Of a stretch of DNA of 50,358 nt, positions 23,897-31,919 are shown one piece after another (the first letter of the stretch is position 1; the number at the start of each line of letters is the position of its first letter). Position numbers and translations under genes: made by a program. The stretch is from Bacteroidales bacterium (GTDB lineage: Bacteria; Bacteroidota; Bacteroidia; Bacteroidales; Prolixibacteraceae): assembly GCA_012729335.1 (NCBI GenBank), contig JAAYDJ010000027.1, positions 1 through 50,358 on the forward strand, in the 5' to 3' direction. A model generated the notes under the pieces. It had not been told where the DNA came from and made no database searches. It was given only the letters and a program-made list of their open reading frames with translations.

Positions 23897-26131
23897 ATGG
23901 CTAAAGTGAAGTTGTTTTTATTTTGTATGCTGCCGCTTATGGTGGCGGGGCAGTCGCCGTCGTTCAGGAGTTACATGAATCCGGTGATACCGGGTGATCA
24001 CCCCGACTGTACCCTGACCCGTATCGGGGATCATTTTTACACGACGGGATCCTCATTTAATGTGACGCCGGTGATCTGGCATTCTACCGACCTGGTGCAC
24101 TGGGAGGCGATTGCGCAGCCGGTGAGTGCGGCGTGGACCGGTTACGGGGATGCTCCGGGGGGAGGGTGCTGGGGCGGACAGATGGTCCTTTACAATGGCC
24201 AGTACTGGCATTTTTTCTCGCGGGCCAACACCATGCACTATGTGAAGGCGAATGCCCCCGAAGGGCCCTGGAGCATGCCTGTGAAGGTGAACAATCCGGC
24301 GGGATTGCCATACGGACTGGGTTATGACAATTCGGTATTCATTGATGACGACAACCGTTGGTACCTGGTGGTGAAGAATGGTCAGCCCAACAACGGGATT
24401 GTGGAGCTGGGGGCCAACGGTCAGCCTTCGGGGGCCCTTTATGATCTGAGGTGGCTCAACCCGGGCCCTTCCTATCCCTATGCCTGGGCCGAGGGGCCTG
24501 TCATGTGGAAATACGGGGGCTATTATTACTATTCGTTTGCCCGCGATCTGGCGGGAGGCCAGAAAGTGATGCGCAGCAAAACGCTCACGGCTGACCAGTC
24601 GGCCTGGACGATGTTGGGGGATTTCTTCAACGAGGGGGATCCATATAAGGGAGGGTCGCTGTTCACCTCTCCCAACCATGCTTCGGCGGCGGTGATGCTT
24701 GATGACAGCACTTCGTGGGTGATTCATCCCCTGTATGCCAAGGGGGAGTGGAAGGGCCAGGGGCGGCAGGGGCTCCTCAATCAGGTGCGTTACAACAGTG
24801 CGGGGCGGCCTGTGGCCGATTATCCCGTGAACAAGTCCTTTACGGCGCCAAGGCTGCCCAGTGGCGGCATCCCGTGGGGGGTGCCTGTGGCCGATGATTT
24901 CAGCGGGCCGGGACTCCACCCGGGGTGGTCGTTTTTGGGGCAGACCCCCACACAGCGGTGGTCGCTGACCGAGCGACCAGGGTGGCTGCGGCTCTCCCCC
25001 AAGAGCACCTCCAGGGCGATGACCGTGATCCAGAACGACGGGGAACACAACTATGCCCTGGTCACCCGGCTGGAGTTTGACCCGCAGGAGGCCACCGATG
25101 GGGCGGGACTCCGCATCATGCGGGGCGATGAAACCCTTTTCGTGAAACTTTTCATCACCCGCCTTTCCGGAGGAGAAAAAGGGGTGGCTTTCAGCTATGA
25201 CCAGACACGCTTTGAAACAGGGGTGACTTCCGGAGATACTGTGTGGCTGAAAATGGTCAGGGTCAACCACAAGATCAGCGGTTATTTCAGTGCCGACGGG
25301 ATGGCTTGGCATCAGGTCGGGTCGGCGGTTGACGTGTCGGCGATAGACAGTTATTCCGATTTTTCGAGTTTTACGGGTACACGGCAGGGGTTATTTGTGG
25401 AGGGGAGCCGGAGCGCCTGGTTTGACCTCTATCTCTACCGCGATGCCTTTACTCCCATTCTGGCCGAATGCCCTGCCAACCAGCAGGGGGTCACACGCAC
25501 CGCCCCAAGCCAGGGAATCAGTAACCTTGACCAGATCGGTGCGGGAGACTGGGCCCTCTATGCGGGAGTGGCCTTCGGCGACGGGGAGCTTTACCCGCCG
25601 GCCGACTCGGTCGTTCTGGAGGCGGCTTGCCTGGGTGATGGAGGAACAGTGGAATTATGGCTTGATTCTCTTGATACCGGCAGATTGATAGGAAGTTGCA
25701 CCGTTACCGCTTCCGGGGGGTGGAATACCTTCCGGAAGTTTTCGGCGCCCGTGGAGCGGGTGACGGGTACCCATGACCTTTACCTGAAGTTCATGGGCGG
25801 CACCTCCCCGCGCCTGTTTGTCCTCCGGTGGATCACCTTTACAAGAAAGAATGTAGCCACTTCGGCGGGAAGTGTTACAGGATCTGGTTCCCGCGGCATG
25901 GGGGGGCTGACGCTCTATCCCAATCCTTCGGCGGGAGAGGTGCACCTCGTGGCGGAATTTCCGTTTCATACTCTGGAAATATTCACGCTGAAAGGTGAAC
26001 GGCTTTTTCAGGAACCGGGAGCGGCGGTCCACCGGCGGTCACTGGTGCCTCCGGTCCCGGCAGGGACTTATGTGGTTAGGGTGACCGGAAAGGCCGGAAC
26101 CGCTTCAGCCCTGCTGGTGGTGGAGAGGTGA
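23897..26131 (+). CDS. Secreted GH43 beta-xylosidase/arabinofuranosidase with CBM6 and T9SS domain
   Basis: A 744-residue enzyme with a signal peptide (cut near VAGQ, residue 19). The GH43 five-bladed propeller (about 25-310) has the base Asp in NPVIPGDHPD (D34 or D37), the pKa-modulating D144 in DNSVFID and the acid E199 in AWAEGPVM. A concanavalin-like GH43 C-terminal domain (about 325-520), a CBM6-type module (525-650, GAGDWALYAGVAFG) and a T9SS type A tail (about 671-744, LYPNPSAGEV) follow. It should release xylose or arabinose from xylan side chains or ends at the cell surface. The frame extends to a TTG at 23858, but ATG 23897 gives the clean signal peptide. It is divergent from the barrel-like gene. 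Confidence 0.9.
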   Translation: MAKVKLFLFCMLPLMVAGQSPSFRSYMNPVIPGDHPDCTLTRIGDHFYTTGSSFNVTPVIWHSTDLVHWEAIAQPVSAAWTGYGDAPGGGCWGGQMVLYNGQYWHFFSRANTMHYVKANAPEGPWSMPVKVNNPAGLPYGLGYDNSVFIDDDNRWYLVVKNGQPNNGIVELGANGQPSGALYDLRWLNPGPSYPYAWAEGPVMWKYGGYYYYSFARDLAGGQKVMRSKTLTADQSAWTMLGDFFNEGDPYKGGSLFTSPNHASAAVMLDDSTSWVIHPLYAKGEWKGQGRQGLLNQVRYNSAGRPVADYPVNKSFTAPRLPSGGIPWGVPVADDFSGPGLHPGWSFLGQTPTQRWSLTERPGWLRLSPKSTSRAMTVIQNDGEHNYALVTRLEFDPQEATDGAGLRIMRGDETLFVKLFITRLSGGEKGVAFSYDQTRFETGVTSGDTVWLKMVRVNHKISGYFSADGMAWHQVGSAVDVSAIDSYSDFSSFTGTRQGLFVEGSRSAWFDLYLYRDAFTPILAECPANQQGVTRTAPSQGISNLDQIGAGDWALYAGVAFGDGELYPPADSVVLEAACLGDGGTVELWLDSLDTGRLIGSCTVTASGGWNTFRKFSAPVERVTGTHDLYLKFMGGTSPRLFVLRWITFTRKNVATSAGSVTGSGSRGMGGLTLYPNPSAGEVHLVAEFPFHTLEIFTLKGERLFQEPGAAVHRRSLVPPVPAGTYVVRVTGKAGTASALLVVER

Positions 26132-26253
26132 GAGCCGCTGCAATGGATCGTCTGTGCCTGGTTGAAGAAATTTCTCGGGCCCTGGTGGAGGTGCGAAGTT
26201 AAGAGAGTGGGGGGATCTGATTTTAAAGGAATTAGAATTAAATATAATCCTGT

Positions 26254-27234
26254 ATGGATGCAATCAACCGGTTGAAGGCGGTCTTTCATCCTGCGAGGTA
26301 CCATGGGTGGGGCCGCACCCGCCGCTATTTCGAGGGGTGGTATTTCAAGGTGGTCGACCGCAGTGGGTCGCATGCCTATGCTTTTATTCCGGGCATCGCC
26401 ATGAACGGGCATGGCGACCGCCATGCTTTTGTGCAGGTCCTTGACGGGAAGAGGCTGACGGCCGGGTACCATACTTTTCCTGTGGAAGCCTTTCAACCTG
26501 CCTCCGGAACGTTCGACCTCACCCTTGGGGGTAACCGGTTCACGGAGGAGTTCATCCGTCTTGATCTGCCGGGGATCAGGGGGGAACTGCGCTTCCACGG
26601 CACTGTCCCGTGGCCGGTGCGGTGGCATTCCCCCGGCATCATGGGGCCCTACGCCTTTGTACCCCGAATGGAGTGCTACCATGGTATTTTAAGCATGGAC
26701 CACACCGTCGACGGTATTCTGCAGATCGACTGGCAAAGGGTTGATTTCTCAGGAGGAAGGGGCTACACCGAGAAGGACTGGGGCCACTCTTTTCCATCGG
26801 CTTATTTCTGGATGCAGTGCAACCATTTCAGTACGCCGGGGAGCTCCTTCAAAGCCTCGGTAGCCCGCATACCGTGGTTGGGCAATGCTTTTACGGGTTT
26901 TATCTCAGGAGTATGGCATGAAGGGAAGTTGTACAGGTTTACGACCTACAATGGGACCAGGTTGAAGAAGTCTTATGCGGACCTGGAAACGGTGGAGCTG
27001 TTGATGGAGAACGGGGCGTACCGGCTGGAAGTGTTGGCCCGGCGTGACCATGCCACTTCGCTGGCCGCACCCCTGTCGGGATTTATGGACGGCCGCATCT
27101 CGGAAAGCATGACCTCGACCATAGAACTAACCCTTTTCTCAAAAAGGGAAAACCGCCTTCTTCTGCACGATACCGGGCACCATGCCGCCCTGGAGGTGGC
27201 GGGGAAAATCAGTCAGATCACAATTACAGGTTAA
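26254..27234 (+). CDS. Tocopherol-cyclase-fold protein
   Basis: A 326-residue protein that opens with YHGWGRTRRYFEGWYFK. The FEGWYFK box and the later EKDWGHSFPSAYFWMQ are hallmarks of the tocopherol cyclase family (Pfam PF14249), a lipocalin-like all-beta fold. In plants and cyanobacteria the enzyme closes the chromanol ring, but I see no other vitamin E genes here. Bacterial homologues outside phototrophs have unknown roles, perhaps in lipid or quinone chemistry. There is no signal peptide. The gene stands alone, 122 bases after the GH43 gene and 101 before the S74 protein, so it may share transcription with neither. Family call good, function unknown. Confidence 0.8.
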   Translation: MDAINRLKAVFHPARYHGWGRTRRYFEGWYFKVVDRSGSHAYAFIPGIAMNGHGDRHAFVQVLDGKRLTAGYHTFPVEAFQPASGTFDLTLGGNRFTEEFIRLDLPGIRGELRFHGTVPWPVRWHSPGIMGPYAFVPRMECYHGILSMDHTVDGILQIDWQRVDFSGGRGYTEKDWGHSFPSAYFWMQCNHFSTPGSSFKASVARIPWLGNAFTGFISGVWHEGKLYRFTTYNGTRLKKSYADLETVELLMENGAYRLEVLARRDHATSLAAPLSGFMDGRISESMTSTIELTLFSKRENRLLLHDTGHHAALEVAGKISQITITG

Positions 27235-27309
27235 ATGACGGAAAATGGTGATCGATCGCTAAAATGATGTGCTTCTTTAGGCCAAGTGAAGGTAAATTGT
27301 TGTAACTTT

Positions 27310-27332
27310 TTTCTGGTAATTAAAACCAGAAA
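27310..27332 (+). promoter_or_regulatory. 8-bp hairpin directly before the S74 gene start
   Basis: TTTCTGGT (27310-27317) and ACCAGAAA (27325-27332) pair perfectly around a 7-base loop, ending three bases before the ATG at 27336. In RNA it would cover the ribosome-entry site; in DNA it could be an operator. A TAACTTTT box lies just upstream. Confidence 0.45.
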
Positions 27333-27335
27333 GTT

Positions 27336-29420
27336 ATGAGGAAGCTGTTGTTTTTTGTGATGTCCCTGCTGGTGGGGGTGATGGCATGGGGGCAGGCTCC
27401 CCAGGCATTCAAGTACCAGGCGGTTGCGCGTAATTCGGCAGGTGAAGTGCTGGCCAACCAGGCGGTCAGCTTCAGGATATCGGTTCTGCGAGGTTCGGCC
27501 ACGGGAACGGCGGTTTACGTGGAGATCCACACCGGGAAAACCACCAATGGGTTCGGACTGGTTGACCTGGAAATCGGCAAGGGAAGTGTTTCTTCGGGAT
27601 CTTTTTCCGGAGTAGATTGGGAAGGCCAGAGCCATTTTCTGAAAGTGGAGATGGACCCTGCAGGCGGGACGGCTTATCAGGTGATGGGGAGCACTCCGTT
27701 GCTGAGCGTGCCCTATGCCCTGCATGCCAAAACTGTGGAGGTGGATGCGGTCGACGATGCCGACCACGACATCACCAATGAGATCCAGACGTTGTCGATC
27801 AGCGGGACGGTGCTCACCCTGAGCAAGGAGGGGGGTTCGGTGACGCTTCCCTCTTCCGGAGGGGGAGACAACTGGGGAAGCCAGACGGTGTCCACCGATG
27901 CCACCCTGGTGGGGTTGGGCACGACGGTCCAGCCACTGAGGTTGGCTCAACAGGGGGCTACCTCAGGGCAGGTGCTGAAGTGGAACGGCACCACCTGGCG
28001 GGCCGGCGACGACCTCACGGGCAGTTCCGACTGGCTCAAGTCGGGTTCAGACCTTTATTTCAACGCGGGCAAAGTAGGCATAGGCAAAATTCCGGGTGCC
28101 GACCTGCGCCAGTTCCAGGTGAAGACCGAAGCCTATCAGGCCATCGCCGGTGTGAACAACAGCGCCAGCTATGCCACCATTTTTGCCCAGAATCTTGGAA
28201 CCGGTCCGGCAGCTGAGTTCAGAAATTCCATCAGGGTATATGATGGCACCCAGGGAACCGGAAAGGTGCTGACTTCCGATGCCGGCGGTTACTCGAGCTG
28301 GAAGCCATTGGCCATTGCCGTGGACGGTGCCAATTTCACGGGTGACGGCAGCGATGCAGCACCCCTGAAACTTCACTCCATGGGGGCCTCCACGGGGCAG
28401 GTGCTGAAGTGGGACGGAACCAAATGGGACAACGCCAATGATGACCCGGGCCCATGGAGTTCCAATGATGATTATGTATACAACTCTTCTGGGAAAAAGT
28501 TCGGGATGGGCATCAATAACGCCAGCCGCAAGTTGACCATCGCTGAGGCAACTACAACCGCCTATATGAACATTGTAAACTCCTCCACCGGTTATACGGC
28601 AACGGATGGAATCCTTATGGGCATGGATGGGCTGAATGGCTGGCTGACCACCTATGAGGCGGGAAATCTCTACCTGGGGACCAATGGGATGAGCAGAATG
28701 ACAATCGCTTCCGATGGCGACGTGGGCTTCGGGATAACTTCTCCGGTTCAGAAACTCGATGTCAACGGGGCCGTCAACATCAGGGGAAATGCCAGTGACC
28801 AGGCGCTTTTTTGCAGCAGCGCCGAGGCCATCTGGTATAATGGCACTTATTACAGCTGGGGCTATGGAGGGCAATACAACTATTTTGCCGATAAGGTGAC
28901 GATAAACTCCACAGCGGTGCCCGGCTATAACCTGGTGGTCAATGGCACGGCCGCCAAAACGGGGGGAGGAAGCTGGTCCACGCTGTCGGATGTGCGGCTC
29001 AAAGAGATGAAGGGCGACTATCTGAAGGGATTGGAGGAGATTGTGCGGCTGAGGCCGGTGAAATTCACCTACAAGGCGGGGAATCCGCGCGGACTGGATG
29101 CCGGGGAGGAGCAGGTAGGGTTCGTGGCCCAGGAGGTGCGGGAGGTGTTTCCAGAGTCGGTCAATGAATGCCCCGACGGCTATCTGGACTTCAATATGCA
29201 TGCTGTAAACGTGGCCCTGGTGAACGCTGTCAAAGCGCTGAAAGCCGAAAACGACCGGCTGAAATGGCAGAATGCGGAGCTCACCGAGGGACAGCGTGGC
29301 TTGAAGGCTGCCATGGAGCAACAAAAAGCCGATCTGGCTGCAGAACAAAATGCCCTGAAGGCACGCCTGGAAAAATTAGAGTCTTTGTTGCAGGTCAATG
29401 CCTCTGCTGAGCAGAAGTAA
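27336..29420 (+). CDS. Surface protein with C-terminal S74 (tail-fibre) chaperone domain
   Basis: A 694-residue secreted protein. The signal peptide ends near AWGQ (residue 21). The N-terminal domain starts FKYQAVARNSAG, as in many Bacteroidota tail-fibre-domain proteins. A long beta-rich stalk follows, with two related segments (GQVLKWNGTTW and GQVLKWDGTKW). From about residue 551 the intramolecular chaperone begins with the LSDVRLKEM motif, then VGFVAQEVREVFPE. A trimeric coiled coil closes the protein (about 630-690). Peptidase S74 chaperones guide trimer folding of phage and bacterial fibres and then cut themselves off at the Ser-Asp bond. It likely forms a trimeric surface fibre or adhesin. 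A hairpin lies directly before its start. Confidence 0.85.
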   Translation: MRKLLFFVMSLLVGVMAWGQAPQAFKYQAVARNSAGEVLANQAVSFRISVLRGSATGTAVYVEIHTGKTTNGFGLVDLEIGKGSVSSGSFSGVDWEGQSHFLKVEMDPAGGTAYQVMGSTPLLSVPYALHAKTVEVDAVDDADHDITNEIQTLSISGTVLTLSKEGGSVTLPSSGGGDNWGSQTVSTDATLVGLGTTVQPLRLAQQGATSGQVLKWNGTTWRAGDDLTGSSDWLKSGSDLYFNAGKVGIGKIPGADLRQFQVKTEAYQAIAGVNNSASYATIFAQNLGTGPAAEFRNSIRVYDGTQGTGKVLTSDAGGYSSWKPLAIAVDGANFTGDGSDAAPLKLHSMGASTGQVLKWDGTKWDNANDDPGPWSSNDDYVYNSSGKKFGMGINNASRKLTIAEATTTAYMNIVNSSTGYTATDGILMGMDGLNGWLTTYEAGNLYLGTNGMSRMTIASDGDVGFGITSPVQKLDVNGAVNIRGNASDQALFCSSAEAIWYNGTYYSWGYGGQYNYFADKVTINSTAVPGYNLVVNGTAAKTGGGSWSTLSDVRLKEMKGDYLKGLEEIVRLRPVKFTYKAGNPRGLDAGEEQVGFVAQEVREVFPESVNECPDGYLDFNMHAVNVALVNAVKALKAENDRLKWQNAELTEGQRGLKAAMEQQKADLAAEQNALKARLEKLESLLQVNASAEQK

Positions 29421-29474
29421 ACTGATGCGTGACAGTTGTTTTAATTATTTGTAGTCGTTTCCATTCGGTTATTG

Positions 29475-29539
29475 CTGCTGCAGGTCCGGGGAAAGGGTCT
29501 TTCCATGCAGCAGAAGCGCAAAACCCCCGTTTTTGTGCT
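29475..29539 (+). terminator. Hairpins downstream of the S74 gene, candidate terminator
   Basis: CTGCTGCA (29475-29482) pairs with TGCAGCAG (29506-29513). Immediately after, AGCGCAAAAC and GTTTTTGTGCT (29515-29539) form an imperfect stem whose right arm has a five-T run. They lie 55-120 bases past the S74 stop, in a 285-base gap (29421-29705) that otherwise shows no gene. Pairing is seen; termination is inferred. Confidence 0.4.
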
Positions 29540-29705
29540 GCATAACATATTGTATTATTATGCTGAATAATAGCCGGTTGGGAGTGATTCCTCCGGAAGG
29601 GGGGGAAGTAGGGCCGGTATGGTAGCGGAAGTCTCGTTATTTTTTTCTATTTTGGGGTGTAATGGATGGACAATGAAGCTATTACCTTAACCAATCTGAA
29701 AAAAC

Positions 29706-31034
29706 ATGAGACGAAAACTCCATTTTTTCCTGTTTTTATTCCTGCTGATTACGGTGCAGGGGTATGGTCAGACCTGGTCGGCCAGTCTGGTGACCGGCAA
29801 GTTGTCGGTGGGAACTGCCAAGTATCTGAAGATGGATATGTATGCCGACACCATCTACATTGCCTTTGCCGATGGTGGCAACGGGGATAAGGCTACGGTG
29901 ATGAAGTACACCGGGTCGGGGTGGGTGCATGTGGGGCTTCCCGGGTTTACGGCGGGGAAGGCTGCGGAGCTTCAATTGAGCGTCAGCGGGGGAACGCCAT
30001 GGGTGGCCTATTCTGACGGGGCAAACGGGAACCGGGTGTCGGTGATGCGTTACGACGGGAGCGGATGGGTGTATGCCGGTTCTCCCGGGTTTTCGAAATA
30101 TGTGGCTACGCATGTGGCTCTGGCGGTAGAGGGGGGTACGGCCTGGGTGGCCTATAGTGATGCCGAGTTCAATGACAAGGCGACGGTGGTGAAAGGAAGT
30201 GGCGGGGGATGGAGCACCGTGGGCACCCCTGGGTTCACACCAGGCATGTCGGGGGTTTATTCTCTGGCAGTGAGTGGTTCGACGCCATGGCTGGCCTTCC
30301 GCGACTATGCCAACAACTACCGGGCGTCGGTGATGAAGTATGACGGTTCGAAATGGGTTTTCGCGGGTACACCCGGTTTCACACCCTCTACGCATGATGC
30401 CGGCAGGCGGTGTCTGGTGGCCGACGGTGGAACCGCCTGGCTGGCGACCCGGGGTACCGATGCCAAAGCCACCGTATACCGGTTTTCAGGGAGCGACTGG
30501 GCAGCTACCGGACAAGGTGCTTTGTCGCACGACAACGGGTTCGGGATGGTGCTGGGCAAAGGACCCACAGGGATCTTGTATGCCGCCTTCGGCGACGGCA
30601 AGAACAGTGGCAAGCTGTCGGTGATGCGATTTGATGGCGGCACCTGGGTATCGATGGGCGACCGCTTTTCCGGCAGCAGTGCCAGTGACATCAGTGTCGC
30701 TGTGCGAAGTGATGGTCGTCCCGTGGTGGCTTACAACGCCATCATCGTGCAGCAATACGGGGGGACCACCTTTCTTCCGGAGGTGAAAAGGGAAGAGCAG
30801 CTCTCCATTTATCCCAATCCCGGCTGGGGTAACATTTCGGTGCAATGGCCGTCAGGTTTCACCCCGGAGGGGTGGCTGGAGGTTTGGACGACCGGGGGAC
30901 AGCTGGTGAGAAAAATGGAGGTAGGTGGTGACAGCCGGACTGTGATGGCCATCGAGGCCCTGCCCGCAGGGATATACCTAATCAGAGCCCTGGACCGCTC
31001 CCATTCGGCCGTGGGCAAGGTGGTGGTCAGATGA
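29706..31034 (+). CDS. Secreted beta-propeller protein with T9SS sorting domain
   Basis: A 442-residue protein with a signal peptide (ending near GYGQ, residue 22). Six or so repeats of about 50 residues carry the core pattern A/S-V-M-(K/R)-Y-(D/T)-G-S-x-W-x-x-x-G-x-P-G-F followed by TPWVAYSD, and build a beta-propeller. A T9SS type A tail (about 366-442; LSIYPNPGWGNI ... GIYLIRALD) follows. No catalytic motif is seen. Such all-repeat propellers often bind glycans or proteins at the surface. Repeats are similar enough to suggest fairly recent expansion. It follows the S74 gene after 285 bases that contain hairpins, so it probably has its own promoter. Confidence 0.82.
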   Translation: MRRKLHFFLFLFLLITVQGYGQTWSASLVTGKLSVGTAKYLKMDMYADTIYIAFADGGNGDKATVMKYTGSGWVHVGLPGFTAGKAAELQLSVSGGTPWVAYSDGANGNRVSVMRYDGSGWVYAGSPGFSKYVATHVALAVEGGTAWVAYSDAEFNDKATVVKGSGGGWSTVGTPGFTPGMSGVYSLAVSGSTPWLAFRDYANNYRASVMKYDGSKWVFAGTPGFTPSTHDAGRRCLVADGGTAWLATRGTDAKATVYRFSGSDWAATGQGALSHDNGFGMVLGKGPTGILYAAFGDGKNSGKLSVMRFDGGTWVSMGDRFSGSSASDISVAVRSDGRPVVAYNAIIVQQYGGTTFLPEVKREEQLSIYPNPGWGNISVQWPSGFTPEGWLEVWTTGGQLVRKMEVGGDSRTVMAIEALPAGIYLIRALDRSHSAVGKVVVR

Positions 31035-31090
31035 TTCCGGAGTCCATATCAGGGAGATGCTCCTCTTTTATGTACAGAACGACAGGTCAG

Positions 31091-31112
31091 CCCTGAAAGT
31101 CATTTTTCAGGG
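31091..31112. terminator. Perfect 8-bp hairpin between convergent genes
   Basis: CCCTGAAA (31091-31098) and TTTCAGGG (31105-31112) pair with a six-base loop. The hairpin lies 57 bases after the propeller gene and 48 bases after the convergent toxin gene, so it could end both transcripts. There is no long T run. A related TTTCAGGGATCA string recurs near 31133. Confidence 0.5.
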
Positions 31113-31159
31113 ATCAGTTTGCGTTTGCGGCAAACACCTGCTTTCAGGGATCACGCAGG

Positions 31160-31573
31160 TCAGTTAAACGGATTCACTATGGTCAGCTCCCTGATCTTTT
31201 GTCCGCTGTGCAGATCTTCAGAATAGAGGATCTCACATTTTGATTCAAGAGCTGAGGCAATGATGAGAGCGTCATGGAATGAATACTTCCACCTTTCGGA
31301 AATGTCGAGCGCGTCAGCAAATAACCTCTCTGAAGGAAACGTTTCGCATATGGGGAAGAGTATCTTTTTGAGATAAACCAGTAAGTCATCGTATTTTGCT
31401 GGTTTTTCAAATTTCTTCAAGGCCACATTCAAAAATTCCTGAATGACCTGGTAGCTGATACATCCGTTTCTAAGGTGTGCCTGCCTGATCAGTTCCAGAG
31501 CGATCTCCTTTTTTGGAGCGTCGTGGAAGGAGTATACGAAAATGTTTGTATCCAGGAAAAATTTGCGTTTCAT
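31160..31573 (-). CDS. PIN-domain toxin (VapC-like)
   Basis: A 137-residue PIN-domain ribonuclease, the toxin of a type II toxin-antitoxin pair. Acidic metal ligands are in place: D8 in FLDTNIFVYS, E46 in QVIQEFLNV, D101 in YSFHDALIIASAL and D120 in YSEDLHSG. VapC enzymes cut tRNA or rRNA loops; which one is not predictable. Its antitoxin gene ends six bases upstream, so the two are co-transcribed. The DNA is more AT-rich than the glycosidase genes around it, consistent with horizontal arrival. Confidence 0.88.
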   Translation of the reverse strand: MKRKFFLDTNIFVYSFHDAPKKEIALELIRQAHLRNGCISYQVIQEFLNVALKKFEKPAKYDDLLVYLKKILFPICETFPSERLFADALDISERWKYSFHDALIIASALESKCEILYSEDLHSGQKIRELTIVNPFN

Positions 31574-31578
31574 ACATC

Positions 31579-31800
31579 CTACCTTTCATTGAGTTCATCA
31601 CGGGTGAATTTCTTCCCCGAATAGACATAATCCATGGAGTCCATGACCATATCGATCTCATTTTCGGTTCTTCCTCTTTCCACATATTGTCTGAGCCACC
31701 GCCTGAACAATTCGTTCAAGGTCGATTTCTCGGCAGCCGCTTTTGCCCTGGCCCGGGAAATCCACTCCTCCTCAGCACTTAAGGTAATATTCTTCAACAT
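31579..31800 (-). CDS. Ribbon-helix-helix-type antitoxin of the PIN toxin
   Basis: A 73-residue protein from ATG 31800 (a GTG at 31809 is also in frame). The start MLKNITLSAEEEWISRAR gives one beta strand then a helix, as in CopG/MetJ-type DNA-binding antitoxins. The acidic C-terminal part would wrap the toxin. The neighbouring PIN toxin confirms the pairing. A three-half-site palindrome and a perfect TATATTTG -7 box sit across the start codon, so the complex very likely represses its own promoter. Confidence 0.8.
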   Translation of the reverse strand: MLKNITLSAEEEWISRARAKAAAEKSTLNELFRRWLRQYVERGRTENEIDMVMDSMDYVYSGKKFTRDELNER

Positions 31801-31827
31801 AGTGTACACTATTATAGTGCAAATATA
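31799..31827 (-). promoter_or_regulatory. Promoter box and operator of the PIN toxin-antitoxin operon
   Basis: The minus strand has TATATTTG (31827-31820), an exact TAnnTTTG -7 box. It is followed at once by CACTAT-A-ATAGTG-TA-CACTAT, three alternating half-sites that form two overlapping palindromes (31799-31819) and end at the ATG of the antitoxin. This is the layout expected for autorepression by the antitoxin/toxin complex. A GTTG 14 bases upstream is too close to be a normal -33 box. Confidence 0.55.
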
Positions 31828-31833
31828 GTTAAT

Positions 31834-31866
31834 TTTCAGGCCAACCGGAATATTCTGTTATTTTTG
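31834..31866 (+). promoter_or_regulatory. Promoter of the C69 peptidase gene
   Basis: TATTTTTG at 31859-31866 is an exact match to the TAnnTTTG -7 consensus of Bacteroidota, with TTTC (31834-31837) 21 bases upstream in the -33 position. The start would be near 31873, about 47 bases before the peptidase ATG. It is back to back with the toxin-antitoxin promoter. Confidence 0.5.
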
Positions 31867-31919
31867 CTGTAAATGAAATAAGTTCCGGTAACACTTTTAA
31901 GGACTAAAAACTGAATTTT

